DNA of 64,000 nt from Knufia peltigerae (lineage: Eukaryota; Ascomycota; Eurotiomycetes; Chaetothyriales; Trichomeriaceae), in assembly GCA_030247855.1 (NCBI GenBank), contig JAPDRN010000172.1:1-64000 (forward strand), written 5' to 3'. The notes beneath the pieces were generated by a model. That model worked only from the letters and a program-made list of their open reading frames with translations. It was not told the DNA's origin and ran no database searches. Of the stretch, positions 53,132 through 64,000 are shown piece after piece. The translations under genes were made by a program, and so were the position numbers. How positions within the stretch are numbered: the stretch's first letter is position 1; every line of letters starts with the position of its first letter.

Positions 53132-54881
53132 ATGACCACTTCAGTAAGAAAGCCCGCTTCGCCCACTGTAGGTAAATCGGCGGATGAACCCATTGACGCC
53201 CTCATTGTCGGTATGGGGCCGTCAGGTATGTCTTCTCGCGTATTCGCCTACCTGCGTCAACTCGACCCTGACTCTGCAGCATGACAGGCATGGTATGTCT
53301 TCGCAATCTCCTGAGAAACGACCCTCCACTTGCTGTGGTCGCAGTCGAGCGTCAAGATATCCCCGGTGGCATCTGGACCGGTCATATCCCGGCCTATTCA
53401 ACTCTCCAGGACTTGAAGATTGAGTACGAAGTTCACGGAGTCAAATTTCCCGAAGAAGAACCCGCACGACGCGCTCCGAGAGATCAGGTCGCTGCATTCT
53501 GCGATGCATATGTCACCGAGTTCAAGCTTCGCCAACGTGTTTTGTGGCAGCACGAAGTCACCTCGGTCGAGATGATCAAGCCAATGCTTCATAAGGCTAC
53601 CATTGGCCCGGTGACAGGAGTGGAGGGTGCCACCAGGACCATTTTCACGAGAAGTGTTCTTGTGTGCAGGTTTGTACAATGCGATATTCCTTTTCACCTT
53701 GATGTCACGATGTGTGAATCGGTATCTATATTAATGGCTTGGCCTTGACTCATTCTGTTTGGTGTACCAGTGGTCATAACGTTCACGAGTACGTCCCTCG
53801 ATTTCCTGGCCAGGAGACGGCAACGTTCCCCATCAAACACAACAACGAGATTCGGGATCCGAGTGACCTCCCTGCATCAGATATCGTCGTCGTCGGTGCT
53901 GGTCCTTCTGCGATGGATATCGTGCAAGAGGCATGTCTCACACAAAAAGCGACAAACGTTCACGTCGTGGCACGAGTTGCGCATTGGTACGTCATTTTTC
54001 CCTCTCGTCGTGCCTAGCTTGATCTTCGAGCCAAAGAAGGATCCTGACTTGTGAACCGGAGTGTACATTGACATTTTACTGTTCCCAGGGGTGCCCCCGA
54101 CATGTGGTGGCCATGGATGTGGAAGCACGGATGGTCCGAACTGCACGTCCTCCGAGTCTTGTACAGACTCTTGCCCATTTTCGTGGTCGACACGTTTCTC
54201 TACTGCGTCACGTTGATTTGGGCCATTCTCCATGGTGTTCCAGAATGGTCTCCCCCGTTTGGTACGTTCCCGTCACTCCAAAGTGGTTGGCGATTGATTC
54301 ATCATGAAGAGAAAATCACTGACTATTCCACTCGCACTGTATCAAATTCAACAGACGACGCACCATCGAGCAAAGTTGGATACATTCTACGCACGCACCT
54401 CGTCGCCCCTTACCGAGCAGGTCGGTTTCACATCCACAACGACACGACCGTGAAATCCATCTCGGGGAATACACTCGAGTTGTCCGACGGAACGATGCTG
54501 ACACCGACCCTCGTCGTCGCCGCGACGGGATGGTCGACCGACACGTCGTTCCTCCCCGGCGGCACGGGCCCGGGAGACTACGACTCGTTGGCCGTGGCGG
54601 ACATCGATCGGCCCATGTACCTCCGCTTCTACGACCAGCGGCACCCGGGCATCTTTTACGTTTCCGTGTCCAACGGCTTCATGACGTACACGGAGAACGC
54701 GTCTTTCTTGAGCCAGGCCGTCGAGCGGATCCTGAGGGGTGAGTGGACGCCTCCGCCACCAGCGGGGATGAGGAAGAATTGTCGCGAGGTCGTGTTGCAC
54801 CACGTCGGTCTTCCGGGTTTGTTGCAGACGGACCTCGAACGCGCCGGGTTTCGGAACCTGAGGACCAAGGATGTGAGGTAG
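53132..54881 (+). CDS. flavin-containing monooxygenase-like enzyme
   Basis: Exons are 53132-53225, 53288-53669, 53771-53986 and 54089-54881; 494 residues. The FAD-binding motif GMGPSG (27-32) is completed across the first intron and is followed by MVCLRNLL. Then DIPGGIWTG and the FMO-type SGHNVHEYVP (about 159-168, the F/SGxxxHxxxY signature) appear, with the NADPH motif VVGAGPSAMD at ~199-208. The C-terminal ATGWSTDTSFLPGG matches the ATG-box found in N-hydroxylating and Baeyer-Villiger monooxygenases. A hydrophobic stretch (LLPIFVVDTFLYCVTLIWAI) may contact membranes. Substrate unknown. It lies just downstream of two Zn2Cys6 genes transcribed in the same direction. Confidence 0.9.
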
Positions 54882-55454
54882 GAATAGACAACAATACCAA
54901 CATCAAACCACACCCACTGGACTCAGTTGACTCGGTGTGCGTTGTTGGGGAACAATTGTTCCATCACGAATGGACAGGGAACGACGACGACAGGAAAATG
55001 GAAAGAGGCCAGCGACGTGAGAAAGCTACACTGTCATGATACACTTTGTGGTTTTCTCCCAAGGACGCTCATCATTCTTGAATGCAAAGATATAATAGCG
55101 CGTCGGGATTAGAAAGAGAAAAATTGATATGGGTAGAAAGTCATTTAACGAGCTATGAGAAAACCAATTCTAGCAACACAACAAGAAAGACCTTGCAAGA
55201 ACGATGCCTCGCCTCTAGTAGGAGAGTCGTTTTCGAAGGCAGTCATAGAAGGCAGTCATAATCTTTAGTTCTTCACGCCTCTTCTTCCCCATCCTCGTAG
55301 TAAACATCTCTCAGACGGCTTTCTTCTCACATCCATCCGATACAAAAATTCACTCTTTTCCTCGCACGTGCGAATTCAATCACACACCGGTTCATCTTGT
55401 GTCCGAATATTCTTCTTCAGTCAACACAAACTCAACACACTTCCGGGTTCCCGC
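54882..55454. other. 3' spacer between convergent genes
   Basis: No feature seen; short frames only. Confidence 0.4.
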
Positions 55455-57023
55455 TCAAGGATCCAAAATCTCGACCAGCTCAGGTTTGATCACGACCATT
55501 GTTTTGTCGGCCTCAATTGCACCTGCCTCGGACTCGATCACAACAACACTTGACTCTTTCTCGGTTTCGACAACAATGGGAATGGTGGTGGCCTGCTGCT
55601 CGTCGTCAACGTCGTGTTCGGCATCTGCCTCGTTGCCGACGTTTGCCTGGTCTCCATCAACGACGAGACCAGATGGTGAAACTTGAGCGTCAGTATTCAC
55701 GCCCGAGGCCAAAGTCAGTTCGGTCGTAGTCTTGGGCTGCTCCTCTGACAAACTGTTCTCGATAGCGTTCTGGTGAAAGGGCTGCCCCGGTACAGTGTCG
55801 CTGCTCAAATCAAGAACAGGCGGTGAGCTAGACTTTGTTTTCTCCTTCCCTGGTTGTGACTCCTTAGACAGGTTTGTTGTTGGTTGTTCAACTGCCACTG
55901 CTGTAGTATCTTGAGCTGGAGTGCTGACCAAAGCTTCGGTCACGTTCTGATCCTCAAGAATCAGTTCTGGAGTTGTGACGTCAAATTGGAAGTTGTGGGG
56001 AGTTCCCGTGTACAGCGGCATATTGAGCAAGTCTTCATAAGAGCTGGCGTGCGGGTTGAGTGGGATATGATTGTCAATCATGTTCTCAGGATGGGCCGTG
56101 GTCGTTGCAGCAGCTGGTGCAATTGGTGCCGCCATTGCAGACTGAGTCCATGGATTGATGCTTTGTCGTGGGCCAATCCATGGATTGTACGCGTATGTTT
56201 GCTGCATCGGGTAAGCAGAGTGGCCCGCAGGCATGGGAAAGGTTTGGTAGTACCCGGGGGCATTTTGATGGTGGAAAGCGCCAGGCACATTGCCGTACCG
56301 GTAGGTTGGATAGTAGTATGTCGTTGGGTACGATGGGTCCTGCTTCATCGCAATGGCGGCAAGTTCGTTATTCTCCTCAGTGGATGGCTGCACAGGCGGT
56401 AATTCTTGAAGGACGTCATCGTTGGTATTTGGCTCCTCTTTGACAGTCTGCTCCTGCTTGATATGAGTTTCACCGTTGCTGTTGTTGAACGTCTCTAAGA
56501 TTTCCGGATCCTTCTTGATGAGAGGTGCGGTGGTTACGCTTGAGCCGTTGTCCGTCGTCGGTTCAGCCTTGATGGTTGGAAGATGCGGATGAGGCCAGAA
56601 GGAGCTTGTGTATTGTTGACCAGGCATGACCGAAGATACCCATGGGTTGCTACCGTGCTGGTGGCCAATCTTTGGTCTTTTGTGTGCCTGTCCGGAGGCT
56701 CGCACACTGTGTTTGTCTGTTCCCAGCCGCTCAGTCTCCTCTTCCAATAGAGCTCTCTTGCCTTTTGCAGCCTTCTCTTTCGCAGCCTTGGCTTCGTTGT
56801 CCTTCTTGGGTTTGGGCGGTTTGGCCTCTTTTGACATCCCTTCAAATTGTGTTCTCATCCGACTATAGCGCATTCGTGCGGCGTGGCCATTGGAGATGTC
56901 GAGACTTTCAGCCACCAGATTCCAGTCAATTGATCTGAGGTCGAGCTGTTTGAGGATAGAGTAAAGGAATATTGGTGTCTGGCCATCTAGGGCAAAGTTC
57001 TTCGTCCGCCGCATAGAAGCCAT
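55455..57023 (-). CDS. Myb/SANT-like fungal protein of unknown function
   Basis: Single exon, 522 residues from ATG 57023 (MASMRRTKNFALDGQ). In-frame ATGs upstream only add an unstructured leader. Residues ~5-60 form a Myb/SANT-like helix set (PIFLYSILKQLDLRSIDWNL, SNGHAARMRYSRMRTQFEG), common at the N-terminus of uncharacterised Eurotiomycete proteins. A Lys/Glu-rich helix follows (KPKKDNEAKAAKEKAAKGKR). The remainder is Gln/Pro/Tyr-rich low complexity with NPW and YNPW patches and a C-terminal acidic/Val/Ile-rich section. It is probably nuclear and DNA- or chromatin-associated; no partner can be named. Confidence 0.8.
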   Translation of the reverse strand: MASMRRTKNFALDGQTPIFLYSILKQLDLRSIDWNLVAESLDISNGHAARMRYSRMRTQFEGMSKEAKPPKPKKDNEAKAAKEKAAKGKRALLEEETERLGTDKHSVRASGQAHKRPKIGHQHGSNPWVSSVMPGQQYTSSFWPHPHLPTIKAEPTTDNGSSVTTAPLIKKDPEILETFNNSNGETHIKQEQTVKEEPNTNDDVLQELPPVQPSTEENNELAAIAMKQDPSYPTTYYYPTYRYGNVPGAFHHQNAPGYYQTFPMPAGHSAYPMQQTYAYNPWIGPRQSINPWTQSAMAAPIAPAAATTTAHPENMIDNHIPLNPHASSYEDLLNMPLYTGTPHNFQFDVTTPELILEDQNVTEALVSTPAQDTTAVAVEQPTTNLSKESQPGKEKTKSSSPPVLDLSSDTVPGQPFHQNAIENSLSEEQPKTTTELTLASGVNTDAQVSPSGLVVDGDQANVGNEADAEHDVDDEQQATTIPIVVETEKESSVVVIESEAGAIEADKTMVVIKPELVEILDP

Positions 57024-57342
57024 GTTGCAGAAGAAGTAGCTGGACAGATCGGCAATGGTACTCGCAGACAAATTTTGGCTGTACGATATGGGAGCAGTAG
57101 ATGTGTGAGAGATGAAAAGTAATTGCACAAGATGCCTTGGAAACGAATTTATTCGTGCTCCTGTGTTGTGCCTTTGTGCTAGTCACCTGTAACGGGCTCT
57201 CGCTGAATCTTGTATCTTGCTTTGTTGATGGCCGCATAGCTTGATAAACAACAATCGTGTTTTGACACAACAGCTCAATCCAAGCAAACGGTGGATTGAA
57301 CCAAAAAGGTCAACATCAACGAACAAGGGAACAAGGACAATT

Positions 57343-59406
57343 TCATAGTTTATTGTCAAACCGCAGGGCACCACTCATCATGTAGTCCTGCTCTTCTGGT
57401 TGCTCCCCGAGCATGACATGCTCCCTGCCGCCTCGTGAGGTCCACCAAGCCACGCAGGTTGCAGCGCGATCTACATCCATTTCACCATCACTCAAAGCCG
57501 CCCACAAACGCTGTTGGCATTGTTGTTTTTGTGATGGATTTTTCACTTTCTGTAAAAGCTCGGCTGTCAAAGGAAGCCACTCTTCCAATAGCGGAACAGG
57601 TAATGAACTCAGACAGTCAATGATTGCTAGAAGAAGATTGGCTCTTTCAGACAAGGGTTGTTGGCTCTCAAGAGATAGGTCGGGATTGGGCGGCAGCAGA
57701 TCTTCGGAGGCTTGTTCCATACGTTCTCTCAATAGGTCAAGAATAATCGCTTGCATCAACGGCATGGATACTGCAATGGGAGAAGGTGGTGCTGCCAATC
57801 GTACAATAGATTTGATGGCGAGTCTGAACTGTCGAGCTGTCAATGGCATCGGAAAGCTCTGGAGCAATGTCTCCACGTAGAAGGGAACATTCTTTGTTGC
57901 CACTTCCCCATTTTGAGGTGCCGCTAGAATGGCAAGCATGACACTATGGGCTGCTTCGAGGATTTCTCCCAACCGTGGGTCACCACGAGGATCAACATAT
58001 GGCGCTGCCGCGTTGAATAACAGCTCCTGGCTCATCCTTGATGAAACAGTAAGTGTAAAGTGCTCCGCAGTATTGAGGAAGAAGAGATCGCGCATTCTGT
58101 CAAGGGGATGAGCAGGAATTCGTCCCAGTTCCGCGGGTCGGATTGTCTCCAAAAGGTTTTCTGATTGTGGTTGATATCGACTCAAGACATCGATAGCCGT
58201 GAAATTGACAAAAGTATACTGAGAAGAGGAGACCAGTCCAAACCGATGGGCGATGAAATATGTGTCTCGTAGAATGTGTAATGTCTGCATGGCCAGTCCT
58301 GGGGCAATATTGTCTGCACCCAATATAGGGTCGCAGAGAAGACGTCCAAGGACAGATCGCAGAGTGATGACGGCTGCAAACATCGTGTCTCGGAGTAATT
58401 GAAGAAGGGCCGGCAATGTTGCGCTAATGGTTTCCTGATCCAGGTACAGTGCTTCTTCTCTGGTGTCGATTTCTGACAACTTGTTCTGCCTCCAAGCTGT
58501 TGCCAATGTCCGTGCGAAGTCTCCAATTCTGTTCGTACAATGGACTATCAGCATCCGATCATGGACATTGTCGATACAATGAGCAGTCAAGCGCGAGAGC
58601 GACCCCAGCGCTGTTAAAAGACTCCGTTTCTTGATTTCCGCCAGCTTTTTGAACGAAATCGAGGCCGACGGCCAATTGAACTTCTGGGGTGAAGATTGGC
58701 GAATGTCATTGTCGATTGCTCCGACCCAATACCCATGCTCAAGACCCTCTTTTGAAAAATACGTTGCGTCAATCAGTAAAGGTAGTAGAAGATCATACTG
58801 AAGTTGCGACTGATGGAAATCGGAAAGGATGGGAAACGTGTGGTTCACCACAAAAATGACGCTCAATTCGCAATTCACTTCTGCATCTTTCTGTTGAAGA
58901 GCAAGATTTGTAGCCGTTACCAAAGCTGCCTCCAGCTTGTTCCGCAGGTCTGGCCGGAGCTCTTCAAATTGTCTCGATTGGAATGCGAGCAGTATGCCAC
59001 CCAGCAGCAGTGTGTGTCTCCATCGCGGTGACCGTTCATCTGCGCCTTTAACGACTGCCTTTACCCAGTCTTCCACAGACAAATGACTTCGAAGTCGTTC
59101 TCGAGCAGGATCCTGTTTGTCTTCAATCAACCTCAGCAGCGCCGTATAGAAGACGGAGAATATCTGGCGAGATGGGCTAATCTCGATAGGTTGGGGAAAG
59201 AGAGCATCGTGTGACAGGAGATGCGACGTCAGCAGGGTGATATTGAGAGGGTTGGATAACCTGGACAGGAGGTTCGTAGCAGTTGGTAATAGTCTGGTCA
59301 AATGTCAGAACAGGTTTGTATCGCCTCGGGATGATTACCTGAGAGCATCTTCGGTATATTCGGACGTTTGCAACGACCGTAACAAGGTCGCCAGCGACCT
59401 ATCCAT
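57343..59406 (-). CDS. pex8: PEX8, intraperoxisomal peroxin
   Basis: Exon 1 is 59406-59339 (68 nt), the intron is 45 nt, and exon 2 is 59293-57343; 672 residues. The start is MDRSLATLLRSLQTSEYTED followed by ALRLLPTATNLLSRLSNPLN, the family's typical N-terminus. The protein is all-helical throughout, with SRYQPQSENLLETIRP and PLDRMRDLFFLNTAEHFTL in the middle. The extreme C-terminus is NKL, a PTS1-type tripeptide variant. Pex8 works on the matrix side of the peroxisome, linking docking and RING complexes and helping to release PTS receptor cargo; these roles come from yeast. A TACGGAGTA copy lies 36 bp upstream of the ATG. Confidence 0.88.
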
Positions 59407-60240
59407 TGTACTGGCACACCAGAGATGAGAGGGTGACTGACTACGGAGTAGAAGCCTACGAGTTACAGATTCAATATTGCTGCTTTGTGGACAACAACGA
59501 TGATATGTTTCAACCGAGGTTCAGCCTTGCTACGTCTGAGCCAATCATGTTCTGCGAGGCTCCGGCCTTGGTCACTCTATCTACAACTCAACATCACAAC
59601 TCTTGAGGATGGTGTCATTTCATCCATCATTGTTCTATAGTATTCGATATTCTGGATTCTGTTTCTGTATCCTCATTTGAGCTGCAAGTATTACAGTTGC
59701 CAGATTACAGAGAGGCCTTACAGTAAGTGTCACACCTTCCGCCAGCGCGACGGAACCAGAAATGGACGAAGCTTCATCATCCCTTCCTAAACAATGACCA
59801 CACACTTGTATATGGTGTCGCCAGATGCATTGGCTATTGGCGTGTGACAAATGCTTCTTTGAGTCCTCCGCCACCGAAAACGCAGAGTTATTGGCACTAA
59901 CTACCAGGATGATCGTGATCTATTTTCTTGTGCCTACTAAAACCCCTCCCTCGACGATATTTGAGCCTTTTCCTTCATGTGGACTCTCTCGTACCAAAGA
60001 ATCAAACTTTTGAGGTTCAATAATCGGCCCCCAGATCTACTCCCAACAGGCATCTCTCTCAACAATCTCTGCATTAACGTCATGAACATGAAGCCTGTCT
60101 TTCGTGTTTTACAGCGGCTCTGGGCCAAAACAAAACCAAGCGCAGAGAGGAAAGAGAAAAGCTCGCAGTCAATACCAGAAGGCTTCTCCTTCCTAGCCAA
60201 CAAAAGAGTTTCGCCTGACAACTGAAGACAATTGATCAAG
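59407..60240. other. divergent promoter region
   Basis: Between PEX8 (minus) and the SNG1-family gene (plus). It contains one TACGGAGTA at 59442-59450. The minus frame at 59937-60287 overlaps the next gene's start and is not supported. Confidence 0.4.
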
Positions 60241-61863
60241 ATGGCGGACAACGAGCTTCGACGCAGTTCGGATCGGACTCTCCTCAATGCTCCGGCCTGT
60301 GGCGGTTTCGACGGACAGTCCCCACCTTATGAACAGAAGGAGACCGACCGTCGACAACATAACGACGAGGAGCAATGCACGCCTGGGAACCATCCTCTTC
60401 CTGTCGGTCTCCTCCACCCGTCTCTGCGACCCGTGTGGAAACAAGTGACCAAGAAATGGCTATGCACAATCATTATCATCATGTGCTTCATCTTGAGCGT
60501 CCTGTCCCTATACTGGGCAGTGCTCTTCCATGCAGGCAAGAATCTCACGGCCATCACAGTAGCCGTGGTCGACTTTGACAGTGCTATAGCTCCTTATGAG
60601 TCGACCACGCCTCTCGTCGGACCCTTTATCGAACGACTGGCTCGTACTCAAGCATTCAGAAACGGCTCACTAGGGTACATCATCCAGCCTCCATCACAGT
60701 ACAACAATGATCCCCTTGCTGTTCGCCAGGCAGTATACGAAGAGCACATCTGGGCTGCAATTATCGTCAATGCCAATGCAACTAGTCTTCTCCAGCAAGC
60801 GGTTGCAGTGGGAAATGAATCCTACGACCCTCTTGGCGCAGGCCACATCATCGTCAACTCCGCCCGAGACCAGAACACATATTCCGACTACATCATGCCT
60901 GTACTCTCTCAGTTTCGAATCTCTGCAACATCGATATTTGCCGAACAATGGATTCCCAGCGTCCTCAGCAACTCCAGTCTCTCCTCGGCAACCTATTCGC
61001 GCTGTCCGCAGGCGCTGAATCCGGCCGTTGGCTTTTCCACAGTCGATCTACGTCCCTTCTATCCGTACCAAATTACGCCGACCATTACGATCGGCTTGAT
61101 CTATCTCATCATCATGGCCCTTTTCAGCTTCTCCTTCTTCCTACCGGTTTACGCGGAATTTCTGATCTCTCGAGGCCACCCGCCCATTCATTTTTGGCAA
61201 CTGATATTGATCCGCTTATTCGCCACGACGTGTGCCTACTTCTTTATGTCTCTTTGCTACTCCCTTGTGAGCTTGGCTTTCCAAATCCCATTCTCTGACA
61301 CGTCACCACACGTCAGTACGGAAACGGCCATCAACCACAATGCATACGGCAAAGGCACGTTTGTGGTGTATTGGATGTTGAATTGGGTCGGTATGTACGC
61401 TTTAGGTCTGGCGAGTGAGAATGTGACTATGGTTGTTGGTCAACCCTGGACAGCATTGTAGGTTCACCTTCTTTTACTGTTCTAGTTCTTTCTCGCGATG
61501 TTACACCCCTTTCTTCCCGCAGACTGCGTTACGATGCCACCAACTAACAAATGTAACAAACACAGTTGGCTGATATTCTGGGTAATATCCAACGTCGCAA
61601 CATCCATCTACACCATCTCTCTGGCGCCCAGCTTCTTCCGCTTCGGCTACGCCTGGCCTCTCTATCACATTGTCAAAGCCACTCGGACCCTCCTGTTTGA
61701 CACACACAGTCACATCGGCCTCAACTTTGGTGTGTTGTTCGCATGGTGCGCCGTCAATACAATCTTGTACCCGTTCTGCTGTGTCTTTATGCGATGGAAG
61801 TCTGACAAGAAACTCGCACGCAAAGTACCACAAAAGACGATCAAGTATCTTATTGATGGTTAG
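60241..61863 (+). CDS. SNG1/DUF3533 family membrane protein
   Basis: Exons are 60241-61457 and 61566-61863 (intron 108 nt), 504 residues. The N-terminal ~70 residues are polar and cytosolic. TM1 lies at about residues 75-97 (LCTIIIIMCFILSVLSLYWA). A large lumenal/extracellular domain follows, with VAVVDFDSAIAP, a QPPSQYNNDPLAVRQAVYEE block and several N-glycosylation sites. A cluster of about five C-terminal membrane helices ends with IKYLIDG. The pattern matches yeast Sng1-like proteins (nitrosoguanidine resistance; also linked to membrane lipid regulation) and bacterial YhgE-type relatives. The intron junction restores QPWTAFWLIFWVISN. Function beyond a transporter/membrane role is inferred. 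Confidence 0.9.
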
Positions 61864-64000
61864 CCTGGGGTTAGGAGGGCCAGACATGAAGGTTTGGGTT
61901 GTACAAAAACCGGCGCTGGTCATGGTATAGGGAATGCTACATTTGATTTTGAGAGACCAGAAAAGTTATACACTGCAATGATATAGAAGGTGGGTGATTG
62001 ATTGTATAGATGATATAATGATGATAATATGAATAACATGTACTACTACCATATAGCATAGGTAGAATAATCCATGTTCGTCACTATGAGTTTCTTTGAG
62101 TGCGGTACATTTCAGTCACTTCTTGATACTATTCTCCAAGACACATGACTTGAAACAAGTGAAGATTGAAATCCAATACACCATTGCCCAGGAAGGATGA
62201 CATTAAGAGATGCAGGTCATGATGCATGTCTCACGTGGACGACGATCTTGTCTAGTTCTTTTCATGTCTGGCGTTTGCATTTCGTCTAGCCATCTACACT
62301 CAAACGACCCAACGGAAACCCAGTCATCATGAAAAGGGCTGGTGCTACTTTGTCGTAGGTTTTGGGGCGAGTCAACAACATTCGAGTAGACGCAAAGTGT
62401 AAACACACAATCGTAAGTACCCCAGAAGTACTCCTAGGAGCACTTTCTACAAACAGCAGTCTGCGGCACCGCACAGAAAAACAGTACTTGGTAATTCCAT
62501 TCTGCATGTTCTAACTCTCTGCAAGATGATGATTCATAGTCGAAAAGCACCATCCTTTTCCCTTTTTGCCTCTTATGCAAGGTTCGGATTTTGGGTATCT
62601 TGGGTGGATTTTTGATTTATACCTCGGACCCAAAAGGTTTTGTACCGCAAGAAACCCCGAGCTCAACAAAGACAAAAAGTCGAGAAGATTCATGCGTAAG
62701 TACTCGTAGGTTTCTTTCTCGGAGGGATGTAATCATAACGGAGTAGGCAACAGGGACCAGTGAACGAGTGTTCAGGCGGACCAGGCTCAAAAACCCAAAA
62801 CCACTGAGTTCAAAATTAATCAAGTAGTATGCAGCGTGTGAGAGTACTCCTCTACAAAGGAAGAAGGCACCAGTACCGAGTTTGAGGCAAGATTGTCCGT
62901 GCTACTACAATACATATAAAACTCAAGCCTACAAACAGGATTGGACCCTTGAAGGGTATGAAGGCCTGATGATGTGCAAGTCACTGTCAAATCGAGGCTT
63001 TGGAGAAGCAGAAAAAAGCACAGATGGGGGTCAAAGAACACACCAACATGCCAAAAGAACAGACTCGGATGGATAGAACAGACAGTCTGATTGAAAGATT
63101 CGTGCAGAGACCCCCCCCAAAAAACACAAGAGACACAGACCTACTAGACACAGACAGAAACAAAAACGTCTCGGGAGGATCTTTCACAGGCACTGGTTCG
63201 AGACGTACCCGTGATCTCGACATCGAGATAGATGTCGACACAAGTGAAGGGAGAGCACAGCTGGGGAAAGGATGTGCAGTGCTGTTGCAGTGCCAAAGAA
63301 AGAAACGTCAAAAGGGAAAATCATACTCGTGCGAGACCCAAGGGTAGACACAGTCCATGTTCTGAAGTTGAGTGACATGACTTTCACTCCCGTGACCCGT
63401 GATGTGACCCGTGACCTCTTGACACTGAAAGGTCTCCCTCCTTCACCCTTCACACGGGAGGTGCCTAGGGGAGGGTGGCCAAAACGTAGACGGACCTTTT
63501 GGGAGGGAGGAAAATCAAGGTCAAAGACACGGGCAGCACGGTGGCGACAGCCAACTGACAGTGGTGTCTGCGGTCCCTTCCCGTCCCTCTCATACTCATG
63601 GTTGACTTGACGCACCCGCCCTGCGAGAAGGCAGAGTCTGGTCAGAGCATGATCGTACCAAGATACAGTAGAAGGGTGACGGAAAGAGGCAGGAGAGTGA
63701 TCCATGCCATTCGAAAAGCGTGGGCATGCCAAAGACCCTGTTAATGATGCTCCTCGTCCCTTGATTTTCACAGCGAGATCAGAAGTCGCGACAAGACAAC
63801 AACAAGAAAAAAACAACTCACTGGCAAATCTCGATCTCAGACCACAAGCTCGTGACTCGTTTGGGTAGATTGTGAGTTTACTGCCGATGGCCAGAATCGG
63901 TGGCAAGAAGAGACGAGGTGAAGAACCAATTTCTCATCTCGGAAAGCAAGGAAAGTCTCCAGAAAGCCTCCAAATGAGGGTCGGAAGGGGTACCAGCAGA
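61864..64000. other. right-hand 2.1 kb, no supportable gene
   Basis: Several frames exist (the largest is minus 63184-63906, 240 codons), but all have shadow-like composition. A near-tandem TGACCCGTGA pair lies at 63393-63414, and C/G-rich sequence at 63420-63480 may be the upstream region of a gene beyond the window. No RNA gene recognised. Confidence 0.4.

Noticed and set aside
63184..63906. 240-codon minus frame at the right end
   Set aside because: Composition is irregular, with many isolated Cys/Arg/Ser and no secondary-structure pattern. No splice partners or known motif.
1..64000. CRISPR arrays, operons, ribosome binding sites, riboswitches
   Set aside because: The window is fungal nuclear DNA with spliceosomal introns. 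No regularly spaced repeats or prokaryotic signals were seen, and TPP-type riboswitch cores were not recognised.

Overview
The window is nuclear DNA of a filamentous ascomycete (Pezizomycotina). The evidence is short GT-AG introns (45-198 nt, mostly 50-70), the set of orthologues, and fungal-only families: Zn2Cys6 regulators, CYP51, SET9, PEX8, DUF4243 and DUF3533/SNG1. A Eurotiomycete, perhaps of the black-yeast order Chaetothyriales, is my best guess but only an inference. All gene models were built by eye from reading frames, splice sites and remembered family features; no search was run.

Layout. 0.3-9.2 kb: a conserved disordered protein, a small bZIP factor, a tRNA-Pro(UGG) interrupted by an insertion, the SSU-processome protein BFR2/AATF, and a long disordered nuclear-type protein with two MluI boxes upstream. 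9.6-14.6 kb: a CYP51 sterol 14-alpha-demethylase converging on a secreted multicopper oxidase with an unusually long N-terminal extension. 16.3-26.3 kb: the CWF19/DRN1-type RNA-processing protein and an intronless 7.8-kb UTP20. 26.6-29 kb: an SDR and a small two-exon gene. 29.7-37.5 kb: a compact housekeeping block with SET9 (H4K20 methyltransferase), mitochondrial uL14m, RPB9, the WW/PPIase ESS1/PIN1 and an unknown 236-residue protein. 37.5-41.4 kb is gene-poor.

41.4-54.9 kb looks accessory: a prokaryotic-type adenosine-specific kinase (PF04008-like), a motif-degenerate SDR, a DUF4243 questin-oxidase-like protein, two Zn2Cys6 regulators and a flavin monooxygenase, with the core gene mL46 embedded. 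55.4-61.9 kb returns to core genes: a Myb-like protein, PEX8 and an SNG1-family membrane protein. The last 2.1 kb shows nothing I can support.

Most genes are independent housekeeping genes (ribosome assembly: BFR2, UTP20; mitoribosome: uL14m, mL46; Pol II and its CTD: RPB9, ESS1; chromatin: SET9). The only plausible functional groupings are the oxidoreductase-regulator block at 46.4-54.9 kb and, more weakly, the CYP51/laccase pair. The most unusual items are the interrupted tRNA-Pro, the adenosine-specific kinase homologue, the SDR that lacks its catalytic lysine, and an RPB9 intron that encodes an in-frame zinc-knuckle-like peptide.
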